Both the position numbers and the translations under genes were made by a program. DNA of 28,847 nucleotides, from NCBI GenBank assembly GCA_964396385.1, contig CAYNFH010000054.1, forward strand, positions 1-28,847. The letters are read 5' to 3'. The notes beneath the pieces were generated by a model. It did not search any database. It was not told the origin of the DNA and worked only from the letters and a program-made list of their open reading frames with translations. This document shows, piece after piece, positions 14,818 through 21,320 of this stretch. The stretch comes from CAYNFH01 sp964396385 (GTDB lineage Bacteria > Armatimonadota > Chthonomonadetes > Chthonomonadales > CAJBBX01). Position 1 is the stretch's first letter; each line of letters begins with the position of its first letter.

Positions 14818-14905
14818 TGCTATCCCTCGTCCTCTCCCGCTGGCCCACTTGGCTCTGTACGGGTCGGTGTACCTATTCCAGCACCTGCACTCTGGTGCAA
14901 ATTGT

Positions 14906-14936
14906 GAGGAGCGCGAGGCTCCCGCCGAGCTAACCT
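14906..14936. repeat. GAGCGCGAGGCTCCCGC repeat, copy 1
   Basis: GAGCGCGAGGCTCCCGC occurs here and again near 19500. It contains the small stem GGAGC/GCTCC. It resembles a repeat (ggcgggagcctcgc...) that I know as common in environmental genomes. It lies upstream of the lysozyme gene. Confidence 0.55.
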
Positions 14937-14967
14937 AGCGATTGGCAAGCCGTACCTTCGGCCAACC

Positions 14968-15231
14968 TCAGCTCGGCGCCTCGTAGTACTCCACCGTTCC
15001 CTGGAACAGCAGGTCCTCGCCGATGGTGACTTGCACAGGGCCGACGTGCAGCTTCACGTGCTGCACCCCGTGGAACACCTGCGTCGGCGCCTCGAAAATG
15101 TCCGTTGCGCTGAGCGTCGCTCCCTCCGGCGGCAGCGATGGGAACCACTCGTCTATGGCGTTGGTCTCTGTGTGGACTGGCGCTTCGCGAGCAGTGAGAT
15201 TGCCTGTCCAATGCTGGTATATGCGGGTCAT
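14968..15231 (-). CDS. Small protein coupled to an RHS fragment, unknown function
   Basis: A protein of 87 residues beginning MTRIYQHWTGNL. GGAGGAG stands 6 bp before the ATG. That ATG overlaps the TGA closing the restored RHS frame (ATGA, 4 bp), so the two are translationally coupled. It has no signal peptide or membrane span. It is acidic and beta-strand rich (GVQHVKLHVGPVQVTIGEDLLFQGTVEYYEAPS). Position and size would suit an immunity or accessory protein of the RHS locus, but I recognise no immunity family and the link rests on position only. It may instead be a small head- or tail-like protein travelling with the lysozyme gene. Confidence 0.7.
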   Translation of the reverse strand: MTRIYQHWTGNLTAREAPVHTETNAIDEWFPSLPPEGATLSATDIFEAPTQVFHGVQHVKLHVGPVQVTIGEDLLFQGTVEYYEAPS

Positions 15232-15652
15232 TGTTTCTCCTCCGAGAGGCATTCCGCTGCCTCAGTTCCAATCACACCGGAGTCGGGGAGCGCGTTAGGG
15301 GCCCCTGCGGCTTTCACCGCGATAGATGCTGGCGCCGAACCGGTCGAGTAGATCGATGCTTTGGGCGAAGCGAGAAGTGAGATAGAGTCGAAGGCCGTGG
15401 TGGCGCGATTACGGCTGTCCCAGACGGTGGTGCTGTAGTAGCCCAGGGGTCGATAGTGGTGACGGCGCGGAAGGCGGCGTCATAGACCGTGGTGCTGCGC
15501 CGGCCCAGTGCGTCTACGCGGGCAATGGTCTGCCGGGCTGCGTCAAAGAAGGTGGCGTTAGACGTGGACTTCATTCCGGCGGCGATGTTGCCAGAGCCGT
15601 CGAGGCACTCAGATCTATGTCGACAGCCCTCATGAGCCGGCCCAGGCTGACT
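15228..15652 (-). pseudogene. RHS/YD-repeat fragment with a single-base frameshift
   Basis: The segment reads LDGSGNIAAGMKSTSNATFFDAARQ and then typical YD repeats (VDALGRRSTTVYDAAFRAVTTIDP). At about 15445 the frame breaks. Removing the shift (one missing C in GACCCCTGGGC) restores the next repeat, LGYYSTTVWDSRNRATTAFD, which then stays open to TGA at 15228-15230. An in-frame stop lies upstream at 15653 and there is no start with a ribosome binding site, so this is a detached piece of an RHS gene. It lies downstream of the main RHS remnant in the same orientation, as displaced RHS tips often do. Confidence 0.7.
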
Positions 15653-15684
15653 TCAGGGATCACACCACCCCAACAGAAGTTGGA

Positions 15685-16104
15685 TCATGGTCTATCTGAC
15701 GGGAACGCTTGGTGTGCATCGGCCGTCCCCGCCGTCAAGTAGAGGCCGGAGAAGCCTGAGTTCAGAGGAGGTGCATTCCGGGGCTCTCCTTGCGCATTGC
15801 TCCACATAAGCTGGCTGATTCGGCCAATTCGAGCTCGATCCCGAATACCAGCTCCCACCAATATAGGCTTATTCAAGGTGCAAGTATAGACCTCGCCGTG
15901 GGAATAAGCAACTACGTGGGTCATTACGACCGGCTCACCGGAGGTGCCAACGTATAACTCATCACCAAACTGGGTGAGGTGCACTCGACCTACGGCGGAC
16001 ACGGCGAACTGGAAGCCTGCTATGGCAACAAGCGCAGCAACGGCGAGAGCAAAGCCCACGACCAGTGCTACATAGTTACGCGTCAGCCACGGTGTCTTCG
16101 ACAT
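15685..16104 (-). CDS. Single-pass membrane-anchored protein in RHS locus, unknown function
   Basis: A protein of 139 residues. A short basic N-terminus (MSKTPWLTRNY) is followed by one membrane helix (VALVVGFALAVAALVAIAGF, about 12-31). The outer domain of about 105 residues is strand-rich (VGRVHLTQFGDELYVGTSGEPVVMTHVVAYSHGEVYTC) and ends in a loose tail. GGAGGA precedes the ATG, which directly follows the TGA of the upstream small ORF. It lies between two RHS pieces and looks less GC-rich than the flanking operons. A membrane-anchored immunity protein is possible, but no family is recognised. Confidence 0.7.
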   Translation of the reverse strand: MSKTPWLTRNYVALVVGFALAVAALVAIAGFQFAVSAVGRVHLTQFGDELYVGTSGEPVVMTHVVAYSHGEVYTCTLNKPILVGAGIRDRARIGRISQLMWSNAQGEPRNAPPLNSGFSGLYLTAGTADAHQAFPSDRP

Positions 16105-16338
16105 TCAACTTCCTCCAGCAGCGCACTTGAGACGCCACCGGTCCGTCCACAGAAGGAGGACAGGTCTCGCAGTGAACGGACCTATGCTATCGGTGACCCA
16201 TAGCGAGAACCGCAAACGCTTCGCTGGACCAGTGAGCCTAATTGGCGGAGCAGCCTGGCAACCCAAGAAGGATTGAGCTCCTCCACCAATTAGTTCACCG
16301 GCAGGGTTTGGCGCGGACTGACGCGTGTTGTCGCTCAC
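16105..16338 (-). CDS. Small ORF overlapping the RHS C-terminal domain stop by GTGA
   Basis: A 77-codon ORF with a GTG start at 16338 whose first bases overlap the TGA (16335-16337) closing the RHS tail frame, a 4-bp GTGA overlap typical of coupled genes. Its TGA immediately precedes the ATG of the next gene. The product is proline- and glycine-rich at the start (APNPAGELIGGGAQ) and basic later (LWTDRWRLKC). There is no family match. The perfect packing on both sides supports a real gene; the odd composition argues against it. Confidence 0.4.
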   Translation of the reverse strand: MSDNTRQSAPNPAGELIGGGAQSFLGCQAAPPIRLTGPAKRLRFSLWVTDSIGPFTARPVLLLWTDRWRLKCAAGGS

Positions 16339-16603
16339 TCGCAGTGCAACTTACTGACCGCGCTTGTGCAGCAGTTCAAGCACGCCTCCCCTTGGTATAT
16401 GTTTCCGGATCCAGTGCCGGGCGGTCCAAACAGACCACAGTGGCCACCGAGCCTGTCTGCGATTTGGTCCTCAAGATCATCGCGGTAGCGAAGGTGTCTA
16501 TGGGGAAAGTCACCTATTTTGCAGGCGATGAACCCGGGTATTAGGCCGGCGCAGGCGGTGGCCATGCACACTTCCCAGCAGTGGGCGACCTTGTCGGCCC
16601 CCC
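16335..16603 (-). pseudogene. Frameshifted continuation of the RHS C-terminal Cys-rich domain
   Basis: Past the seven-base C run at 16598-16604 (G7 on the coding strand) the other frame continues sensible protein: ADKVAHCWEVCMATACAG, then LRYRDDLEDQIADRLGGHCG, and CLNCCTSAVS before TGA at 16335. The spacing of Cys, the Asp-rich DDLEDQIADRLG and the final CxxCC look like RHS C-terminal domains I know from other bacteria (HCxxxC...D..AD..G..C...CC). One extra G would join it to the 16541-17221 ORF. Confidence 0.6.
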
Positions 16604-17221
16604 CGGCCCGCCACAGTTGTTGTGGATGTTCCATCCGTAAGAGAGCCAATTCCAAAACTGGAAGCAACCCGGCGGATTCGGCGTAGGATCCGACCCACAC
16701 GTACCGCACGTAAAGTTGGTCTTGCAGATCTTGTTGGCCAAATCGCAGGCCTGCTTTGGACACAGGTTCTGGTCTTCGTGTAGGTGCTTGTACGTGTCAT
16801 CGAAGCATTTGAGTTTCGTCGGTTTGAGGCCACTAGGATCGACCAGTGTCGTAGGGTTTGCCTCCACGTAGGTATATGGCGACTCCACGCCGCGGATCGT
16901 GCGAAGCGGATCTGAGGTTGACCACGCTCCCTGCGATGGACCATAGTGCCTCGCCACCACGTAGATCTCGCTCCATTTCGTGCCCGTCTGTCGGTACCCC
17001 TGGCTGCCGACCCAGCGGAAGGCCGGGTCGGGACTGGCACCGCTCTTGCTAAGCTGGGCGCCATAGGGCTTGTAGCGGTAGGTGTTGACCACTTGGGCCG
17101 CCTGGCTGGCCGTAGCCAGGGTGGACCCGAGAGCATCGCTCAGGTAGTCCACCCGGCCGCTGCCAGAGGTCCGCTCTGCCAGGATCTCACCGTCTATGCT
17201 GTAGTAGTTGGTTACCGCCAT
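16541..17221 (-). CDS. RHS repeat-associated core protein, 3' ORF (frameshifted near its end)
   Basis: 226 residues from an ATG with AAGGAG 6 bp upstream. It begins MAVTNYYSIDGEILAERTSG and contains the RHS core: VDYLSDALGSTLATASQ, NTYRYKPYGAQ, FRWVGSQGYR, VVARHYGPSQGAWSTSDPL, and SPYTYVEANPTTLVDPSGL, the usual junction with the variable C-terminal domain. The variable part starts at KPTKLKCFDD and is Cys-rich. It leaves frame at the G7 tract and ends in a low-complexity GKCAWPPPAPA. RHS proteins form a cocoon-like beta shell that delivers a C-terminal toxin. Here the gene is split from its upstream half only 2 bp away and lacks a full shell, so alone it cannot make a normal RHS protein. Confidence 0.8.
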   Translation of the reverse strand: MAVTNYYSIDGEILAERTSGSGRVDYLSDALGSTLATASQAAQVVNTYRYKPYGAQLSKSGASPDPAFRWVGSQGYRQTGTKWSEIYVVARHYGPSQGAWSTSDPLRTIRGVESPYTYVEANPTTLVDPSGLKPTKLKCFDDTYKHLHEDQNLCPKQACDLANKICKTNFTCGTCGSDPTPNPPGCFQFWNWLSYGWNIHNNCGGPGGPTRSPTAGKCAWPPPAPA

Positions 17222-17223
17222 TA

Positions 17224-17532
17224 TTAGCTCCTTGCCTGCAGGTAGTTGGCTCCGTCCCAAATCAGGGTTGTCACCACGGATCCGGTCTGCTCCTGCCGCT
17301 TCAGGCCACGGCCATCATAGCCGAAGGTAGTCACCGTGCTGCCACTCTGGTGCTGAATGAGCCGGTTCTCTTTGTCGTAGGCCAGCGTCGTCACGCCCGA
17401 GGTGTCCTGCACCTTCACCAGGTTTCCGTTCGGGTCGAAGCTGAACGTCGTGAGCGCCCCCGTTGGGTCGATGCTCGTCTGGTCGCGCCATGTGGGGCGT
17501 GCGGGTGGGGGCCTGTTCTTATTACCGTCGCT
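17224..17532 (-). pseudogene. RHS/YD-repeat fragment, 5' neighbour of the RHS core ORF
   Basis: The open frame between stops holds YD repeats: TSIDPTGALTTFSFDPNGNLV, DTSGVTTLAYDKENRLIQHQ and VTTFGYDGRGLKRQEQTG, then TLIWDGANYLQARS and TAA at 17224-17226. A GTG at 17418 is the only start inside and has no good ribosome binding site. The sequence runs straight into the next ORF's YYSIDGEILAERT, the expected continuation of an RHS protein, so one gene has been divided by the TAA. The 5' side ends at about 17500 where repeat-rich non-coding DNA begins, and the rest of the RHS shell is missing. Confidence 0.75.
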
Positions 17533-17763
17533 TCAGCTCCAGGGTGCAAATTTGGCGCGGCCTGTCATTTTGAGATATCCCGGTCTACCCCGGCACGGGC
17601 GAAACCTGCACCCCTACTGCGCTTACTGCGCAAGACCGGAATCCTGCCTCTGTTGAGCTTGGGCCGGGGCATGCGCCCCCTTATTACGCTTTCTTCGCTT
17701 ATTACGCAACCTCTACCATTACCGCCTAGCCGCCACCCACGACCTGTTGGAGAGGCAGATCCG

Positions 17764-17803
17764 AATCTGGCGCCACCGCGCCAATTTGAGACAACGATCT
17801 CAC
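17764..17803 (+). repeat. 40-bp direct repeat, copy A
   Basis: aatctggcgccaccgcgcca, followed by atttgagacaacgatctcac. It matches copy B with a few changes and one indel. Confidence 0.75.
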
Positions 17804-17810
17804 TCCCGCT

Positions 17811-17838
17811 CCCCCTCTCCTGTTCTTGGGAGAGGGGG
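17811..17838. repeat. Perfect 10-bp hairpin CCCCCTCTCC / GGAGAGGGGG
   Basis: Arms 17811-17820 and 17829-17838 with an 8-base loop. It lies between the two direct-repeat copies and is followed by gggggtgagggc at 17871. Such ccctctcc...ggagaggg palindromes are common interspersed repeats. Confidence 0.6.
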
Positions 17839-17924
17839 CGACACGTAGGAAGCGACAATGCGTACAACCCGGGGGTGAGGGCCCGCAGCACGCACGTAGT
17901 TCCGGTCAACTGGCGACGGGGCCT

Positions 17925-17965
17925 AATCTGGCGCCGCCGCGCCAAATTTGTGACAACGATCTCAC
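17925..17965 (+). repeat. 40-bp direct repeat, copy B
   Basis: aatctggcgccgccgcgcca, followed by aatttgtgacaacgatctcac; 161 bp downstream of copy A. Confidence 0.75.
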
Positions 17966-17997
17966 GCTAAGATTACTGGGGGCAACCCACGGCCCCT

Positions 17998-18032
17998 TCG
18001 CCCGCTCGCCCGCTCCCCCGCTCGCCCGCTCC
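17998..18032 (+). repeat. Short tandem array of cgcccgct-like 8-mers
   Basis: About four imperfect units (cgcccgct, cgcccgct, cccccgct, cgcccgct). Simple-sequence tract without coding potential. Confidence 0.6.
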
Positions 18033-18198
18033 GGATTCTGACGCCTGCGCATCCAGGCCAATTCTTGCAGCGCTGCACACCATGAGGCGGGCGAGGGAGT
18101 CTGTCCTGCTACCGGGATCCACACCCCGCCCGCGGCTGCCGTCGCTCTAGGCTCCCCGAGCACCGCCGAACCCCGCGCCCGCGCCGCTGGGTCGCAGG

Positions 18199-18227
18199 TT
18201 GACAGCGACAGAAGAACGTACTATTAT
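18199..18227 (+). promoter_or_regulatory. Near-consensus promoter of a leaderless gene
   Basis: TTGACA (18199-18204), 17-bp spacer, TATTAT (18222-18227). The ATG at 18234 lies 7 bp after the -10, exactly where transcription should begin. Confidence 0.8.
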
Positions 18228-18233
18228 GTCTAC

Positions 18234-19040
18234 ATGCGTGACCTGCAGGTCGAGGAAGTCCACTGTAAGACCATCCTGAACCGCAGCACCATGCCGTTCG
18301 CAGACTACACTCTGAACGCCTACCAGGGCTGCGCCTTCGGCTGCTCCTACTGCTACGTCCCCGTCATGCGCAGCCGCTTCCGCCTGGAAGACGAGCGCAA
18401 GTGGGGCCGCTGGGTGCAGGTCAAGGTGAACGCGCCGGACGTGCTCCGCGTACAGATGCAGCGCGTCCCCATGGACGCGCGCATCGCCATCGGTACCGCC
18501 ACCGACTCCTGGCAGCCGCTGGAGAAGCGGTACGGCATCGCCCGGCGCATCCTGGAGGAGCTGGCCTACTATCCCAACCCGGTAAGCCTCCTCACCCGCT
18601 CGCCGCTCCTCATCCGCGACATCGACGTGCTGACACGAATGCCCGACGTCCGCGTGGGCGTCTCGCTCCCCTTCTTCGACGAGCGGGCCCGCCGCATCTT
18701 CGAGCCGGGCGCCCCCGCCATCGCCGGCCGGATTCATCTGGTCCGCCGGCTGGTGGACGCCGGGCTCTGTGTCTCCCTCTTCTGGTGCCCAATCCTCTAT
18801 GGTGTCGCGGATACGGCGGAGGCGGTCCAGGACTACCTTCGCCGCGCGGCGGAGCTCGGGGTCAAGCGGGTGGTCTGCGATACTTTGAACTACACCGAGA
18901 AGCTGGCCGAGCCGCACATGCAGCTCCTGCGGCTCTACCGGGAGGGTCAGGGGAAGTCTCCCATGTCATTGCCCCGGCCCGCCCTCTCGCGCGAGATCGC
19001 CCGCTGGTCGGCGCACTATGGCGTCAAGTGCCGATTGTAG
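18234..19040 (+). CDS. Radical SAM protein, SPL (spore photoproduct lyase/DNA repair photolyase-like) family
   Basis: A protein of 268 residues. The 4Fe-4S motif is CAFGCSYCY (Cys33, Cys37, Cys40), in the family context YTLNAYQGC. Further blocks are IGTATDSWQPLE, SLLTRSPLLIRDIDVL, VGVSLPFFDERARRIFEPGAPAIAGRI and VRRLVDAGLCVSLFWCPILYG. These match the SplB-like group (COG1533), annotated as DNA repair photolyases but mostly uncharacterised. ATG at 18234 is supported by the family N-terminus (CKTILNRSTMPFADYTLN); no Shine-Dalgarno is present because the promoter -10 sits 7 bp upstream, so the mRNA should be leaderless. It is followed by a 23-bp-arm hairpin. There is no sporulation context, so a role in spore repair is unlikely. 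Confidence 0.9.
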   Translation: MRDLQVEEVHCKTILNRSTMPFADYTLNAYQGCAFGCSYCYVPVMRSRFRLEDERKWGRWVQVKVNAPDVLRVQMQRVPMDARIAIGTATDSWQPLEKRYGIARRILEELAYYPNPVSLLTRSPLLIRDIDVLTRMPDVRVGVSLPFFDERARRIFEPGAPAIAGRIHLVRRLVDAGLCVSLFWCPILYGVADTAEAVQDYLRRAAELGVKRVVCDTLNYTEKLAEPHMQLLRLYREGQGKSPMSLPRPALSREIARWSAHYGVKCRL

Positions 19041-19046
19041 GTGTTC

Positions 19047-19112
19047 GGTGTTTGGTGTTGGGTCTTAGGACGGATTCTGGGTCCCAACACCTAAGACCCA
19101 ACACCAAACACC
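19047..19112. repeat. Perfect 23-bp inverted repeat, G/T-rich arm, downstream of the radical SAM gene
   Basis: The arm 19047-19069 (starts GGTGTTTGGTGTTGGG) is the exact reverse complement of 19090-19112 (ends CCAACACCAAACACC), with a 20-base loop. It begins 6 bp after the stop codon. It should fold strongly in RNA and may end transcription or protect the 3' end; the GTGTTTGGTG composition is that of an interspersed repeat. Confidence 0.7.
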
Positions 19113-19145
19113 CGATAATAGGGATACACCGCTCTGGAGGGCCGC

Positions 19146-19397
19146 ATGGCAATCATGTGGGGCGGCGAGCCGTGGACGCGCGATCCCAGGACGGCCGCCG
19201 CCAACAAACAGCGTTCTATCGTCAAGCTGACACTGCTCACTCGAATCAGCTACAACGGGGGTGAGATGGCCTTCTCTCCCACCGAATGGGATTCGGTCGC
19301 GTACGAGCTCCTGGAGGAGCTGGAGCGCGAAGGCCGCGTCGCACGAGTGACGCAGGACGAGACTGGGATCCGCTACCGCATCACCGGCATTCCCTAG
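19146..19397 (+). CDS. Small protein of unknown function
   Basis: A protein of 83 residues. GGAGG stands 6 bp before the ATG. The N-terminus is MAIMWGGEPWTRD. The second half (FSPTEWDSVAYELLEELEREGRVARVTQDETGIRYRITGIP) has the helix-then-strand rhythm of a winged-helix end: a helix, the turn EREGRV, then two strands. There is no membrane span and no recognised family. The large hairpin separates it from the radical SAM gene, so it may depend on readthrough or its own promoter. Confidence 0.6.
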   Translation: MAIMWGGEPWTRDPRTAAANKQRSIVKLTLLTRISYNGGEMAFSPTEWDSVAYELLEELEREGRVARVTQDETGIRYRITGIP

Positions 19398-19455
19398 CCC
19401 GCTATTGGGAAGTAGCGGCGTATGCACGATTCGTCTCCCGCTGTCGGGGCGGCCC

Positions 19456-19520
19456 GGAGCCTGTCCCGAGCATAGCGAGGGATCTCCGACCGCGGGGGAG
19501 CGCGAGGCTCCCGCTGACCT
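19456..19520. repeat. Interspersed repeats including GAGCGCGAGGCTCCCGC copy 2
   Basis: ggagcctgtcccgagcatag then cgagggatct (19456-19485) resembles a common environmental-genome repeat. It is followed at 19495-19520 by ggggagcgcgaggctcccgc plus tgacct, sharing 17 bases with copy 1 at 14910. Confidence 0.55.
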
Positions 19521-19549
19521 ACTCACCTCTCCGCGCTGAGGTCAGCGGG
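19510..19549 (-). terminator. Hairpin overlapping the stop codon of the Tat-exported protein
   Basis: CCCGCTGACCT (19510-19520) and AGGTCAGCGGG (19539-19549) are perfect 11-bp arms with an 18-base loop. The stop codon of the minus-strand gene (19542-19544) is inside the stem. There is no T-run, so termination is inferred. Confidence 0.5.
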
Positions 19550-21320
19550 CCTGGAGGACCATCCGCTCGTAGGGCTGAAGTGAGACTTGCACGTCCGTGC
19601 CGGGGACAGCGGGCTTCGCTGTACAGGGATACCAGGATTCCAGACGCTGTCGCCCGGTCTCTGCCCGCTCCCCTACCGGGATAACCGCGCCAATGGGCTC
19701 CGGGGTGGCGTTGCACAGGGCCACCAAACGAGCTCCTCCCACCTCCCACCGGCTATAGTACACGCTTCGCTGCACGGTGCCGGTCCCAAGCCAGCGCACG
19801 CCGGGCACCGTAGTCGCGCGGAACAGCCTGTCTAGCTCGGAGTTGGTTCTGCCCAAGCTCCGCCACAGTTCGCCGCTGGCCGGCCTGTACATCCAGTGGA
19901 GCAGCAGCCGTACCCCGACGATGAAGCTAACGTAGGCCAGGGCGCGCGCCTCCTCCGGGCGCGGCTCGCGCAGCTCCTGACCCCCACTCACCAATTGCAG
20001 CCAGAAAGCGGCCGGTTTGCCCGCAGCATGGCTGTCTCCGCTCACGCGAGCGGCGAGGGGACCCGCCACGTCGCCCGGGTTGCCATAGTGCCCAATCGGG
20101 TAGCTGTCGACGCTGCCCACGTCAGTGAGGTCCAGCCCGGCGTAGCCCCCCTTCCCCGCTGCCCACCTGTTTTCGTTGATCATAATGGGATGCTCCGAAT
20201 CCGCCCTGCGAGCGGACCGGACCAACTGCGCGAGCTGCCTGTGCGTACGCCTCGGTGGCGCCTCCCACCAGGTACCGGGCTCGTCCACCAGCAGCCAGGC
20301 GAGGAGGGCGGGGTGACTACGGAACCTCTCCAGCAGCCGCCGCACATAGCTCCAGATCTGCGTTGCCGTGGCGTTCGGGTCTGGCGAGACGTACGGGATC
20401 ACGCCCAGGCCGTGGGATCGGCAGTGGTGGAACCGCTCCTCCAGGTGGCGGAGCTCTGCCTCCGTCCAGGCCCCGCCGCCTGGAACAGGCAGCACCCACA
20501 CCACTGTGTTGAAACCCTGTTCGCGAATACTCTGGAGCTGCCAACGCGAGTCCGGCCACTCCGAGTCGTCCACCATGATGCCGTGGACCAGGGTGGGCGT
20601 GCCGTTCAGCCGAAGGCAGTGGGGGAGCGCTGAGCCGGTGATGGTGAGCTCCGCCGGAGGCGTTGCGGCATCCGGGAGCGGGCGTTCGTCCTGGGCGGCG
20701 CGAGTGAAGGATGTCACTCGCGCGCCGAGCTGTAGCTGCGGGGCGCTAATACGGACGGCTCCGGACCGCGGAAGGGAGATGGACGCACCGAGGCCGGTGC
20801 GGCATCCTCCTGCATTAACCGGTGTCGCCGAGCTGACTGAGTACCGGCGCCACGCCGGTCCGGGGGTCACCAGCCGCACGGCTCCCTTTTGAACTCGCAG
20901 CTCCACTGGACACGCCTCGCCATCCGTACGGAGGTAGACGGAGAAGGTGAGTGGGCGGCTCGTCCGGTCGCACAGCTCGAAGGACGCGTCGTGTGACTCC
21001 AGGCGCACGGGAGCGCCGCCCGGATTGGCGAGACGCAGGCAACGTGCCCCCGGCACAGGCGAATCGTCCCTGAGGTCGTAGCGGCCCGGCCAGCCCTGCA
21101 CGAGCATGGGAGCGTTTGAGCCCCATCCATCAGGTACGCCGGGCGTTGTGCAGCGCGTGAAGTCCGCGTTCCGCAGGAGGTTGGCCGGCTCAGGCAGCAG
21201 ACGCACGTGGACGAGGATGCGGCGGGCCAACCAGCCGTACCTCCGAGCGCCCACCAGCGCAGCCACTCCCAAACCCGCACTGGCGCAGCCGAAACGCACA
21301 ATGAAGGTCCGGCGCGTCAC
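19542..21320 (-). CDS. Tat-exported protein with beta-sandwich and glycosidase-like TIM barrel
   Basis: A protein of 592 residues from a GTG at 21320 that overlaps the RNase stop by GTGA. The N-terminus VTRRTFIVRFGCASAGLGVAALVG carries the twin-arginine motif TRRTFI and a hydrophobic core, so it is predicted to be exported folded. Residues of about 45-230 form a carbohydrate-binding-like beta-sandwich (NLLRNADFTRC, PDGWGSNAPML, LTFSVYLRTDG, SGAVRISAPQLQLG). A TIM barrel follows (HGIMVDDSEWPDSRWQLQSIREQGFNTVVWVLP, LGVIPYVSPDP, HPALLAWLLVDEPGTWWE, PIMINENRW, VDSYPIGHYG, FWLQLVSGGQE). DEP matches the equivalent motif of the protein at 5773-7051. A C-terminal beta-domain ends the protein. The family is glycosidase-like but unnumbered. 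Confidence 0.8.
   Translation of the reverse strand: MTRRTFIVRFGCASAGLGVAALVGARRYGWLARRILVHVRLLPEPANLLRNADFTRCTTPGVPDGWGSNAPMLVQGWPGRYDLRDDSPVPGARCLRLANPGGAPVRLESHDASFELCDRTSRPLTFSVYLRTDGEACPVELRVQKGAVRLVTPGPAWRRYSVSSATPVNAGGCRTGLGASISLPRSGAVRISAPQLQLGARVTSFTRAAQDERPLPDAATPPAELTITGSALPHCLRLNGTPTLVHGIMVDDSEWPDSRWQLQSIREQGFNTVVWVLPVPGGGAWTEAELRHLEERFHHCRSHGLGVIPYVSPDPNATATQIWSYVRRLLERFRSHPALLAWLLVDEPGTWWEAPPRRTHRQLAQLVRSARRADSEHPIMINENRWAAGKGGYAGLDLTDVGSVDSYPIGHYGNPGDVAGPLAARVSGDSHAAGKPAAFWLQLVSGGQELREPRPEEARALAYVSFIVGVRLLLHWMYRPASGELWRSLGRTNSELDRLFRATTVPGVRWLGTGTVQRSVYYSRWEVGGARLVALCNATPEPIGAVIPVGERAETGRQRLESWYPCTAKPAVPGTDVQVSLQPYERMVLQAR

Larger units (their letters stand above)
17533..18198. 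other. Repeat-filled non-coding interval upstream of the RHS remnant
   Basis: About 665 bp without a convincing gene. It contains two direct copies of a 40-bp repeat, an inverted fragment of the same repeat (CAAATTTGGCGCGG, 17547-17560), a CCCCCTCTCC hairpin and a cgcccgct tandem array. ORFs crossing it have no protein-like composition. Confidence 0.65.

Noticed and set aside
17565..17945. 126-codon minus-strand ORF in the repeat interval
   Set aside because: Composed of repeat sequence and Arg/Gly-rich; no start signal or homology.
17764..17965. Possible CRISPR array
   Set aside because: Only two imperfect copies 161 bp apart, no regular spacer spacing, no cas genes.
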